In this document: positions 1 to 7,909 of the stretch, one piece after another
How the letters are laid out: every line of letters begins with the position of its first letter
Numbering within the stretch: the stretch's first letter is position 1
Assembly (NCBI GenBank): GCA_014376425.1
Contig: JACMRO010000341.1
Coordinates: forward strand, 1 to 10,769
Direction of reading: 5' to 3'
Source of the DNA: Rubritepida sp.
Lineage (GTDB): Bacteria; Pseudomonadota; Alphaproteobacteria; Acetobacterales; Acetobacteraceae
Length of the DNA stretch: 10,769 nt
Program-made: the position numbers and the translations under genes
The notes under the pieces: model-generated
What the model was told of the DNA's origin: nothing
The model's input: the letters and a program-made list of their open reading frames with translations, nothing else
Database searches by the model: none

Positions 1-78
1 AAACGGCTGATTGCAACAAGACTCTCCAAAAACCGGCGGAACCTAGCCCGAAGCCGCGGCGGAGGCGAACCGGCCCGT

Positions 79-132
79 CCGTCATCCAAGCTTCATCCCG
101 CTGTCACGCCGACGCCACTCGCCCGTCCTAAT
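79..132 (+). promoter_or_regulatory. Possible PhoB box and -10 upstream of the ABC operon
   Basis: Seven-base blocks recur every 11 bp: CCGTCAT (79-85), GCTTCAT (90-96), CTGTCAC (101-107) and a poor ACGCCAC (112-118). The known PhoB box is a direct repeat of CTGTCAT-type heptamers with 4-bp spacers, so both motif and period fit. Blocks one and three match at 6 of 7 positions, block two at 4 of 7. The spacers are GC-rich, unlike the E. coli consensus. CCTAAT (127-132) could serve as the -10, giving a very short leader before the start at 159. Pho control would fit a Ugp-type operon, but this is inference from a weak site. Confidence 0.35.
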
Positions 133-158
133 TCCGGCGCCGCAAGGGGTACCCAGGT

Positions 159-1259
159 TTGCCGCAGGGATTGTCATTGACCGGGGTCGGCAAGAGCTTC
201 GGTACGACGCGCGTGCTGGGCGACGTGTCGCTCGACGTGCCGCCTGGCGAATTCGTGGCGCTGGTCGGGGCCTCGGGCTGCGGCAAGACCACGCTGATGC
301 GCATCGTCGCCGGCATCGAGGCGCCCGATACCGGCGAGGTGCGGATCGGTGGCCGCGACGTGACGCGCGCGCATCCGGGCGCCCGCGACGTGGCGATGGT
401 GTTCCAAAGCTACGCGCTCTACCCGCATCTGACCGTGGCGCAGAACATCGCGGTGCCGCTGCTGATGCGGCGCCTGGGCTTCTGGGCACGGCTGTTTCCC
501 GGCGGCGCGGCACGGCGCGCGATCGCCGCCGATGTGGCACGCACCGCGGAGCCGCTGGGGCTCGTTCCGCTGCTGGACCGCCGGCCGGGGCAGCTTTCCG
601 GCGGTCAGCGGCAGCGCGTGGCACTGGCCCGCGCCGTGGTGCGTCGCCCCGCCGTGTTCCTGATGGATGAGCCGCTGTCCAACCTCGACGCGGCGCTGCG
701 GGTGGCGACCCGGCGGGAAATCGTCGAGATCCACCGCCGCACCGGTGCCGCGACCCTCTACGTTACGCACGACCAGACCGAGGCGCTGACCATGGCCGAC
801 CGGGTGGCGGTGATGCACGGCGGCGCATTGCTGCAGATCGGCACGCCGGCGGAAGTGTACGAACAGCCGGTCGATCTGCGCGTCGCCGGCTTTATCGGCA
901 GCCCGCGCATCAACCTGCTGCCGGCGGTGGTGGGCGAGGACGGCGCGGTGCGGCTCGAAGGCCGGGAAACCGGGCTGCACAGCGCCGCGCGCGGCCCGGT
1001 GACGCTGGGGGTGCGGCCCGAAAGCCTGCGGCTGGGCGGCGGCTGGGCAGCCACCGCGCGCCATCTGGAATACCTGGGCGACACCGCCCTGCTGCACGCC
1101 CAGCTGGGCGAGACCGACGTGCTGCTGCGCGTCGAACCGGGCCAGCCCGCCCGCCCGGGCGAAACCCTGTCGCTCGGCTTCGACCGCGCATTGCTGTTCG
1201 GCGCCGATGGCCGCCGCATCGCCGCCCACGCAATCTCCCCTTGGCCCGCCCATGCGTAG
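159..1259 (+). CDS. ABC transporter ATP-binding protein, UgpC/MalK type
   Basis: This is the ATPase subunit of an import ABC transporter. It hydrolyses ATP at the cytoplasmic face to drive the two permeases encoded next. In 366 residues it shows Walker A GASGCGKT (37-44), Q-loop Q83, signature LSGGQ (146-150), Walker B ending in DEP (170-172) and the H-loop histidine H204. A C-terminal regulatory TOBE/MalK-like domain covers about 240-366 and includes LGVRPES. This length and extra domain are typical of the CUT1 sugar/UgpC group. The start is TTG: an in-frame stop lies at 129-131, no ATG precedes the conserved core, and AAGGGG (144-149) sits 9 bases upstream. The next gene starts inside its last codons. 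The substrate cannot be read from the ATPase; the neighbouring binding protein suggests a Ugp-like system. Confidence 0.93.
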   Translation: MPQGLSLTGVGKSFGTTRVLGDVSLDVPPGEFVALVGASGCGKTTLMRIVAGIEAPDTGEVRIGGRDVTRAHPGARDVAMVFQSYALYPHLTVAQNIAVPLLMRRLGFWARLFPGGAARRAIAADVARTAEPLGLVPLLDRRPGQLSGGQRQRVALARAVVRRPAVFLMDEPLSNLDAALRVATRREIVEIHRRTGAATLYVTHDQTEALTMADRVAVMHGGALLQIGTPAEVYEQPVDLRVAGFIGSPRINLLPAVVGEDGAVRLEGRETGLHSAARGPVTLGVRPESLRLGGGWAATARHLEYLGDTALLHAQLGETDVLLRVEPGQPARPGETLSLGFDRALLFGADGRRIAAHAISPWPAHA

Positions 1260-2127
1260 GGGCGAACACCTGGCCGGCTGGCTGCTGACCCTGCCGGCCG
1301 CCATCGCATTCGTGGCACTGCTGCTGCTGCCGACGCTGGCGGCGGTAACGCTGGCCTTCACCGATTACGAGCTGGGCGCCTGGCCGCCGGCCTGGATCGG
1401 TTTCGACAATTTCCGGGAAATGTGGACCGATCGCGGCTTTGGGCAGAGCTTCCGCAACACCGTTCTCTACGTCGCCATCGTCGCCCCCGCCTCGGTACTG
1501 GGTGGGTTGGGCCTGGCGCTGCTGATCGAGAGCGCGGCGCGCGGGCGGATGTTCTTCCGCGCCGTGTTCTTCCTGCCGGTGGTGTCGCTCACCGTCGCCA
1601 TGGCGTCGGCCTGGCAATACCTGCTGCATCCCACCATCGGGCCGGTGAATGCGCTGCTGGGTGGCCTGGGGCTGGGCGGCCCGGCCTGGCTGTCCAGCTC
1701 CGACACCGTGCTGCTCAGCCTCGCCTTCATCGGCGTGTGGGAGGCGGTGGGGTTCAACATGGTGCTGTTCATGGCCGGGCTGACCGCCATCCCGAAAGAG
1801 CTGCGCGAGGCGGCGGCGGTGGATGGCGCACGCACGGCATGGGACCGCTTCCGCCTGGTCACCTGGCCGCTGCTGGGGCCGACCACGCTGTTTGTGGTGA
1901 CGATCAGCCTGATCCGCTCGGTGCGCGTCTTCGACACCGTGGCGGTGCTGACCCGGGGCGGGCCCAACCGCGCATCGGAGACGCTGCTCTACACCATGTA
2001 CACCGAGGGCTTCACTTTTTTGCGGCTGGGCTACTCGGCGGCGATCACGCTGGTGTTCCTGGTCATCGTGCTGGGGCTGATGCTGCTGCAGACGCGAGTG
2101 CTGGACCGGCGGGTGCATTATGGTTGA
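1252..2127 (+). CDS. ABC transporter inner-membrane permease, UgpA type
   Basis: This is the first transmembrane subunit of the importer, 291 residues, the usual length for UgpA/MalF-like permeases lacking the extra MalF loop. About six hydrophobic segments are visible, the first at roughly 8-36. The cytoplasmic EAA loop, which docks on the ATPase, is seen as EAAAVDG starting at residue 186, followed by a WPLLGP stretch. The ATG at 1252 overlaps the ATPase stop by 8 bases, the same overlap found between the two permeases, which suggests translational coupling. No clear Shine-Dalgarno sequence precedes it. An ATG at 1207 in the same frame would add 15 low-complexity residues inside the ATPase gene and is less likely. 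The family assignment is firm, the substrate is not. Confidence 0.9.
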   Translation: MRRGEHLAGWLLTLPAAIAFVALLLLPTLAAVTLAFTDYELGAWPPAWIGFDNFREMWTDRGFGQSFRNTVLYVAIVAPASVLGGLGLALLIESAARGRMFFRAVFFLPVVSLTVAMASAWQYLLHPTIGPVNALLGGLGLGGPAWLSSSDTVLLSLAFIGVWEAVGFNMVLFMAGLTAIPKELREAAAVDGARTAWDRFRLVTWPLLGPTTLFVVTISLIRSVRVFDTVAVLTRGGPNRASETLLYTMYTEGFTFLRLGYSAAITLVFLVIVLGLMLLQTRVLDRRVHYG

Positions 2128-2977
2128 TGCGGGATCGGCACGCGGCCGCGAAGGGGTTTCGGCCGGCGGCGCCCTGCGTTTGGTGGTGCTGTCGGCGCTC
2201 GGCCTGCTGGTGCTGGCGCCGTATCTGTGGATGGTCTCAGCCTCGCTGAAGCCGACCGACGAGATTTTCCGCGCCACCCTGGCCCTCTGGCCCGAGACCT
2301 TCGCGGCGGGCGAGAATTACGGCCGCGTCTTCGCCCGTGTGCCGGTGGCGCAATACCTCTGGAACGGCATCGTCGTCTGCGGCGGCATCCTCTTCTTCCA
2401 ACTGCTATTCGCGGTGCCGGCCGGCTACGCCCTGGCCAAGTTACGTTTTGCCGGCCGCGAATGGGTGTTCGGCCTGGTGATGCTGGGGCTGCTGGTGCCG
2501 CCGCATGTGCCGGCGTTGCCGATCTATGTGGGCCTCTCGGCGGTGGGAGGCCTCAACACCTTCGCCGCGCTCATCATCCCCTCGACCATCTCGGTCTTCG
2601 CCATCTTCATGTTCCGCCAGTTCTTCCGCGCCATGCCCGACGACATCATCCACGCCGCCCGCATCGACGGCATGAGCGAGCTGGGCATCGTCTGGCGAAT
2701 CATCCTGCCCAATGCCTGGCCGGCGGCGACCGCCTTCGCGATCTTCTCGGTCGTGGCGCATTGGAACGACCTGTTCTGGCCGCTGATCGCGGTGACCGGC
2801 CATGAGCGCGCCACTCCTGCCCTGGGCGTCCTCTACTTCCGCACCGAGGAAGCCGGGGATGATTTCGGCGCCCTGATGGCGGCCTGCGCGATCATGACCG
2901 CGCCCCTCGTTCTCGCCTTCCTCGTGGCGCAAAGGCGCTTCGTGGAGGGCATCGCCACCACCGGTCTCAAAGGATGA
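2120..2977 (+). CDS. ABC transporter inner-membrane permease, UgpE type
   Basis: This is the second transmembrane subunit of the importer, 285 residues, typical of UgpE/MalG permeases. It has a short cytoplasmic N-terminus, a first membrane segment near 20-41 followed by the family motif SLKPTDEIF, and about five further hydrophobic segments. The EAA-loop equivalent is HAARIDG (178-184), ending in ILP (195-197). The ATG overlaps the stop codon of the preceding permease by 8 bases. Together the two permeases form the heterodimeric channel expected for a CUT1-type importer. The reading frame is intact. Confidence 0.91.
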   Translation: MVDAGSARGREGVSAGGALRLVVLSALGLLVLAPYLWMVSASLKPTDEIFRATLALWPETFAAGENYGRVFARVPVAQYLWNGIVVCGGILFFQLLFAVPAGYALAKLRFAGREWVFGLVMLGLLVPPHVPALPIYVGLSAVGGLNTFAALIIPSTISVFAIFMFRQFFRAMPDDIIHAARIDGMSELGIVWRIILPNAWPAATAFAIFSVVAHWNDLFWPLIAVTGHERATPALGVLYFRTEEAGDDFGALMAACAIMTAPLVLAFLVAQRRFVEGIATTGLKG

Positions 2978-2982
2978 ACATC

Positions 2983-4242
2983 ATGCTCAACCGCCGCACC
3001 CTCCCCCTACTGGCGTTGGTCGCCCCGGCGCTCGCCCAGGCGCCGACCGAGATCACCGTGCAATACGCTCAGCCGGTGATCTTCAAGGACAGCTACGACG
3101 CCATCGCCGCCGAATTCGCCCGGCGCGAGCCCGCCATCCGCGTCAACTTCGTGACCACGGCGAATTACGAGGAGGGCATGCAGCTGATCCTGCGCCAGGC
3201 GGCGACGACGCTGGCGGTGGACCTGTCCTACCAGGGCTTTAACCGGCTGCGGTTGTTCGCCGAACGCGGCATCGCCCAGGACCTGACGCCGCTGTTGCGC
3301 GCCGAGGGCGACCCGGCCGCCATGGGCTATTCGCCCACCATGCTGGCACTGGGCCATTTCGGCGGCATGCAGGCCGGCCTGGCCTATGCGGCGTCGAACC
3401 CGATCTGCTTCTACAACGCCGACTTGGTGCGCCGCGCCGGCGGCAACCCGGACGCGATGCCGACCGACTGGCCAGGAATGTTGGCGCTTTCCGCCCGCAT
3501 CAAGGCGCTTGGCGGCGGCATCGAGGGCATGCACTACGCCTGGTCGAGCGATGACTGGATGTTCTCGGCCCTGCTGTTCGGCCATGGCGGGCGGATGCTG
3601 AGCGAGAATGAGCAGGACGTGGCCTTCGCCGGCCCCGAGGGCCTGGGCGCGCTGCGGCTACTGGACCGCATGGTGAAGGAAGGCGGCATGGCCAACCTCA
3701 GCCGCGAGGCCGCGCAGCAAGCCTTCGCCGCGGGCCGCTTGGGCATGATTTTTTGGACCACGGCGGCGCTGCGCGGAACGATGCAGCAGGTCGGCCGCAA
3801 CTTCGAGCTGCGGACCGGGCCGATGCCAATCATCGACGAGCAGCGCGGCCGCCTGCCGACCGGCGGCGCCGCCGGCATGCTGATCGCGCGCGACCGGGCC
3901 AAGCGCGACGCCGCCTGGAAGTTCCTGCGCTTCTCGACCTCGGCCGAGGGCACGACGCTGATGGTCCGCAACACGGGGTATGTGCCGACCAACCAGCTGG
4001 CGATCGACGAGCCGCGCTACCTGGCCGAGTTCTACCGCGACAACCCGCTGTTCCAGACCGCGACGCGGCAGGTCGCCATCTCGATCCCCTGGTATGCCTT
4101 CCCCGGCGCCAATTCGGTGCGGGTGACGCAGACGATGGTGAACCAGCAGGCGCGCATCGTGGAGCAGCAGGCAACGCCGGAGGTGGTGCTGGCGGAGATG
4201 GCGGCGGAGGTGCGGCGCCTGCTGCCACGGCCGCGCGGGTAG
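2983..4242 (+). CDS. Periplasmic solute-binding protein, UgpB-like (family 1)
   Basis: This is the substrate receptor of the importer, exported to the periplasm. The N-terminus is a Sec signal peptide: RR at residues 4-5, a hydrophobic stretch to about 18, and an ALA site with likely cleavage after A18. The mature protein is a two-lobed SBP_bac_1 fold. From memory of E. coli UgpB, shared features include NYE (61-63), SNP before an FYN (138-144), TGGA (293-296), NTGYVP (330-335), FY-x-x-NP followed by TATRQ (350-363) and a late conserved arginine. This favours glycerol-3-phosphate or glycerophosphodiester binding over a plain sugar. I chose ATG 2983 (419 residues) because AAAGG (2969-2973) lies 9 bases upstream. 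ATG 2974, forming an ATGA overlap with the permease stop, is the alternative and would add three residues. Confidence 0.88.
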   Translation: MLNRRTLPLLALVAPALAQAPTEITVQYAQPVIFKDSYDAIAAEFARREPAIRVNFVTTANYEEGMQLILRQAATTLAVDLSYQGFNRLRLFAERGIAQDLTPLLRAEGDPAAMGYSPTMLALGHFGGMQAGLAYAASNPICFYNADLVRRAGGNPDAMPTDWPGMLALSARIKALGGGIEGMHYAWSSDDWMFSALLFGHGGRMLSENEQDVAFAGPEGLGALRLLDRMVKEGGMANLSREAAQQAFAAGRLGMIFWTTAALRGTMQQVGRNFELRTGPMPIIDEQRGRLPTGGAAGMLIARDRAKRDAAWKFLRFSTSAEGTTLMVRNTGYVPTNQLAIDEPRYLAEFYRDNPLFQTATRQVAISIPWYAFPGANSVRVTQTMVNQQARIVEQQATPEVVLAEMAAEVRRLLPRPRG

Positions 4243-4257
4243 GGTAGAACCGCTGCG

Positions 4258-5073
4258 ATGATAACCCGCATCGCCCAGGTCAGTGACGGCCATCTTTCCG
4301 CCGCGCGGCCGTTCTTCACCGCCAACTTCGCCGCGGTGGCGGAGGCGGTGCGGGCAGCCAGGCCCGACCTGATGCTGGCGACCGGCGACCTGTCGCTGGA
4401 CGGCGCCGATAGCGACGACGACCTGGCCCATGCGGTGGCGGCGCACGCCGCTATCGGGGCCGAGTGGCTGCGCATTCCCGGCAACCACGATGTGGGCGAC
4501 GAGCCGGTGCTGGGCGGCCGCCAGCCGGTCGACGCGGCGCGGCTGGCGCGCTGGCGCCGCCTGGCCGGCCCCGAGGCCTGGGTGCACGACATCCCCGGCT
4601 GGCGCCTGATCGGCCTCGACACCCAGAGCCTGACGGTGAACGAGGCGCAGTGGGCGGTGATCGAGCGCGGCTGGCGCGATGCCGGCGCGCGCCGGGTGGC
4701 GCTGATCCAGCACAAGCCGCTGGCCGAGCATGCGGTGGCGGACACGGCGGTGAATTACTGGCCGGTGCTGCCCGCGCCCCGGGCCAGGCTGCTGGCGCTG
4801 GGCACGCCCGCGCTCGTGCTGAGCGGCCATGTGCATCAATGGCGCGCCCGCGTGGCCGACGGCATTCCGCAAGTCTGGGCGCCGTCCACCGGCTTCATCG
4901 TGGGCGATCGCTGGCAGGCGGTGCTGGGCGAGAAGCGGCTGGGCTGGGTCGAGCACGCCTTCCACGCCGATGGGCGGCACGAACACTGGCTGCGTGACGT
5001 GGCGGGGCTGACACGCCACGACATCGGGCTGCTGCCCGACGTGTACGGGGCGGTGACCGCACTGCCGGTTTAA
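4258..5073 (+). CDS. Class III metallophosphoesterase (GpdQ/CpdA-like phosphodiesterase)
   Basis: This is a calcineurin-like metallophosphoesterase of 271 residues with no signal peptide, so probably cytosolic. All binuclear metal-site motifs are present: D10-x-H12, GD (43-44), GNHD (75-78), H152 in QHKP, and GHVH (190-193). That set and the length match the GpdQ/CpdA group, whose members hydrolyse glycerophosphodiesters or 3',5'-cyclic nucleotides. It starts 15 bases after the binding-protein stop and is probably cotranscribed. In the E. coli ugp operon this last position is held by the unrelated glycerophosphodiesterase UgpQ, so I infer hydrolysis of an imported glycerophosphodiester. A cyclic-AMP phosphodiesterase remains possible. 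The Shine-Dalgarno sequence is weak. Confidence 0.87.
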   Translation: MITRIAQVSDGHLSAARPFFTANFAAVAEAVRAARPDLMLATGDLSLDGADSDDDLAHAVAAHAAIGAEWLRIPGNHDVGDEPVLGGRQPVDAARLARWRRLAGPEAWVHDIPGWRLIGLDTQSLTVNEAQWAVIERGWRDAGARRVALIQHKPLAEHAVADTAVNYWPVLPAPRARLLALGTPALVLSGHVHQWRARVADGIPQVWAPSTGFIVGDRWQAVLGEKRLGWVEHAFHADGRHEHWLRDVAGLTRHDIGLLPDVYGAVTALPV

Positions 5074-5105
5074 GGGAAACTTCAGCGCGTACGACGCATA
5101 AGCGG

Positions 5106-5131
5106 CGGGTTGACCAGCACCCCCCAACCCG
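5106..5131 (+). other. Small inverted repeat before the GGDEF gene
   Basis: CGGGTTG (5106-5112) and its exact reverse complement CAACCCG (5125-5131) flank a 12-base loop, ending just before the GGGAGA ribosome site (5135-5140) of the diguanylate cyclase gene. No T-run follows, so it is not an intrinsic terminator. It may be a leader hairpin or chance in GC-rich DNA. Confidence 0.25.
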
Positions 5132-5148
5132 TCCGGGAGAGCGCGCCC

Positions 5149-6863
5149 ATGTCCGACCTCAAAGGGCCGCGGCGTCTCCTTCTCGCCATCACCCTTTGTG
5201 GCCTGCTGGGCACCGGCGGCGCAGGCTTTGGCTACCTCGAGAGCCTGCGGCTGCAATCGAGCGTGCTGCAACGGGAGGAGCAGCAGAATGCCGCCAACCG
5301 TCTGCGGCAAAACCTGGTGGAGGCGGAAAGCGCGGTTCGCGCCTACCTGCTGTATCGCCAGATCGACTACACCGAGCGGTTCCACCGGGCCGCGGCCGCC
5401 ATCGAGGGCGCCGAGGCGCAGGGCATCATGCGCCTGATCGACACCGACCCCAGCACCACCGGCGCACCGCCCGTCTCCGGCATCATAGAACGCGCATTGG
5501 CGGAGCGGCGGATCGCCATTCGCAACATCTCACGCGGGGAGGTGGAGGGCGTGATGGCGCGCGGCGCCGCCGGTGACGCGCGGCGGGTGACGGATGCCGC
5601 GCAGCTCAGCATTGCCCGCTTCATCGACGCATGCCGGGCCGATGTCGCCGCCATGACGGCCAGGATGCGAACCATCCAGACCATCGTGCTGGGGCTGGTG
5701 GCGAGCAGTTCGCTGCTCTCCGGCTTGGCGTTGTGGCTGGCCTGGATGCAGATTCGCCGTCGCAGCCGCGACGCCGCCATCGCCGGCACCAGGCTCGTCG
5801 CCCGGTCGGATGAGGTGGGTGCGCTGCTGCGCATGAACGAGATGCTGCAGGCCTGCCAGACCCGGGAGGATATCGAGGGCGTGGTGACGCATACCGCCCA
5901 GCGCGTGCTGCCCGGTGCGCCAGGCAGCCTGTACATCTTCGCCAACAGCCGCGACCGGCTGGACCGCGCCGCGGTTTGGCCGCCGGGTGAGACGGCGATG
6001 GTGGACCATTTCAGCCCCTCGGCCTGCTGGGCGCTGAAGCGCGGCCGGCCGCACGCCTGCGGCGCCGACGGGTTGAGCTGCGACGCCCAACTGGGCTGCC
6101 GCGGCGCGCTCTGCGTGCCGATGGCCGCACGCGGCGAGGTCTATGGCGTGCTGCGCTTCGATGCGGCGGTGACGCACGGGCCGGATGCCGAACACCAGCA
6201 TCGCCTGGCCGACGCACTGGCCGATGGCGTCTCGATGGCGCTGGCCAACCTGTCCCTGCGCGAGAAGCTGCGGGGCGAAGCGCTGCGTGACTCGCTAACG
6301 GGCCTGTACAACCGCCGCTTCCTGGAGGAGGTGGCGCCCGCCTTCCTGCAGCAGACGGCGCCCCCGTCTGCATCGCCATGCTGGACGTGGATCACTTCAA
6401 GCAGGTCAACGATCGGCATGGGCACGCCACCGGCGACGCGGTGCTGCGCTGCCTGGCGGCCACGCTGACGGCCGGTCTGCGCGGCAGCGACATCATCTGC
6501 CGGTACGGCGGCGAGGAGTTCCTGCTCCTGCTGACCGATTGCGACCTGGCCGGTGCGCTGGCGCGGCTGGACGATCTGCGCCGCCGCGTCCAGGCCATGC
6601 AGGAAGGTGCCGACTCGCAACTGCCCGGAGTGACGGCCAGCTTTGGTGTGGCACCGGTGCTGACCAGCCTGGACGAGGCGGTGCGCCAGGCGGATGAGGC
6701 GCTCTATGCCGCCAAGCGCGGCGGGCGGAACCGGGTGGTGGCGTCGCCGATGCTACAGCAGCACCAGATCATCGCGGTGGATGAGCTCATCCCGCCCACG
6801 CCAGCCCAGCAACGCCTCGATGGCGTCGCTGCGATGGCCGGCGATGATGGCCGCGTCGGCTGA
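5149..6863 (+). pseudogene. Frameshifted membrane diguanylate cyclase (CHASE3-GAF-GGDEF)
   Basis: The gene encodes an inner-membrane sensor that would make cyclic di-GMP. In order it shows a membrane segment (about 10-28), a helical CHASE3-like periplasmic region (about 38-170), a second membrane segment (about 178-200), a GAF domain (about 228-370) with five cysteines between 293 and 322, and a GGDEF domain starting at DSLTGLYNRR (381-390). The frame is lost near 6359-6366. The domain resumes in another frame at MLDVDHFKQVND, with RYGGEEF (the catalytic motif) and an RxxD product-inhibition site five residues before it. One extra C in the five-C run would restore one frame of about 571 residues. 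ATG 5149 is chosen for GGGAGA 8 bases upstream; a TTG at 5110 is the alternative. Beyond the usual NRVV end, about 40 codons continue antisense to proB. Sequencing error, true pseudogene or slippage are all possible. Confidence 0.82.
6359..6366 (+). other. Frameshift site: run of five C inside the GGDEF domain
   Basis: Upstream of this point the cyclase reads in the frame of ATG 5149. Downstream the conserved GGDEF sequence continues only in the frame one base earlier, as expected from loss of one base. The run ccccc at about 6361-6365 is the obvious place. With six C the translation would read TAPPVCIAMLDVDHF, which fits the family. Confidence 0.7.
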
Positions 6864-7868
6864 GTCGTAGGCGCTGAGGCCACGCGCCAGTTCGGTTCCC
6901 CGGGCGTCACGCACGCTGACCGCGTCGCCGCGCTGGAACTGGCCCTGCACTTCGCGAACCCCGGCGGGCAGAAGGGAACGGCCGGTGCGCAGGGCGCGGG
7001 CCGCGCCGTCATCGACCAGCAGCACACCCAGCGGTGCCAGGCTACCGGCGATCCAGCTCTTGCGGGCGTTGCGGCCTTCGGGCGCGGGCGCGAACCAGGT
7101 GCAGCGGCCGCCAGCCGCCAGCGCCGCGATGGGGTGGTCGACATCGCCGCGCGCGATGGCCATGGCGCAGCCGGTGCCGGTGGGGATGCGCGCCGCGATC
7201 AGTTTGGTGCGCATGCCGCCCGAGGAGTAGCCGGGTGGCGGCTCGCCCCCCATCGCCATGATCTCGTCGGTGATGCGGGCGACGTGGGGAATGTGCTGCG
7301 CCTGGGGGTCGCGGCGCGGGTCGGCGGTGTAGAGCCCGTCGATGTCCGAGAGCAGCACCAGCGCATCGGCGCTGATCATCTCGGCCACCCGCGCCGCCAG
7401 GCGATCATTGTCGCCGAAGCGGATTTCGGTGGTGGCCACCGTGTCGTTCTCGTTGATGACCGGGATGCAGTTCAGCTCGATCAGGGTGTTCAGCGTGGCG
7501 CGGGCGTTCAGGTAGCGACGGCGATCCTCGGATTCGGCCAGCGTCAGCAGGACCTGGGCGGCGTTGAGGCCATGCCCTGCCAGCGCCTCCTGCCAGGCGC
7601 CGGCGAGGCGGATCTGGCCGACGGCAGCGGCGGCCTGCTTCTCCTCCAGCCGCAGGGTGCGGCGGGTGAGGCCAAGCGCGCGGCGGGCCAGCGCGACCGC
7701 ACCGGAGGAGACCAGCACCACCTCGGCGCCGCCGGCGCGCAGGCCGGCCACATCGGCGGCGACGCCGGCCATCCAGCCGGCGCGGGGTGTGGCGGTCCTG
7801 GGGTCGACGACGAGGGCGGAGCCGATCTTGATGACGATGCGGCGGGCGGAGCCGAGGGTCAGTGACAC
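6753..7868 (-). CDS. proB: Glutamate 5-kinase (proline biosynthesis)
   Basis: ProB phosphorylates L-glutamate to glutamyl 5-phosphate, the first and normally proline-inhibited step of proline synthesis in the cytosol. The 371 residues give an amino-acid-kinase domain (about 8-255) with IVIKIGSAL including K14, VSSGAVAL (53-60), INENDTVA (138-145), FGDND (151-155) and LLSDIDGLYTADP (172-184). A C-terminal PUA domain (about 280-360) ends in the typical IHRDD. The start is GTG: it is the only usable start between an in-frame stop (7893-7895) and the conserved core, and no clear Shine-Dalgarno sequence is seen. It follows obgE by 41 bases, the common alphaproteobacterial order. proA, which often comes next, is absent here; instead the cyclase gene converges and overlaps the last 111 bases. 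Confidence 0.95.
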   Translation of the reverse strand: MSLTLGSARRIVIKIGSALVVDPRTATPRAGWMAGVAADVAGLRAGGAEVVLVSSGAVALARRALGLTRRTLRLEEKQAAAAVGQIRLAGAWQEALAGHGLNAAQVLLTLAESEDRRRYLNARATLNTLIELNCIPVINENDTVATTEIRFGDNDRLAARVAEMISADALVLLSDIDGLYTADPRRDPQAQHIPHVARITDEIMAMGGEPPPGYSSGGMRTKLIAARIPTGTGCAMAIARGDVDHPIAALAAGGRCTWFAPAPEGRNARKSWIAGSLAPLGVLLVDDGAARALRTGRSLLPAGVREVQGQFQRGDAVSVRDARGTELARGLSAYDSADAAIIAGHRSDAIEALLGWRGRDELIHRDDLVLL

Positions 7869-7909
7869 CAGAACGACCAGGCCGCGGACGTATCAGTGGG
7901 CGGCATCGA

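Noticed and set aside
1..158. Possible end of an upstream gene
   Set aside because: Frames are open at the edge, but none gives a recognisable protein; only the Pho-like repeats and ribosome site are supportable.
1207..1251. Upstream ATG start for the first permease
   Set aside because: It would add a low-complexity Ala/Pro-rich stretch inside the ATPase gene; the ATG at 1252 gives the usual length and the same 8-base overlap as the next junction.
174..1361. Long - strand open frame opposite the ATPase gene
   Set aside because: It is low-complexity antisense translation of GC-rich DNA; the + strand has all ABC motifs.
5074..5148. Terminator between the phosphoesterase and the cyclase
   Set aside because: The inverted repeat here has no T-run and a weak stem, so cotranscription cannot be excluded.
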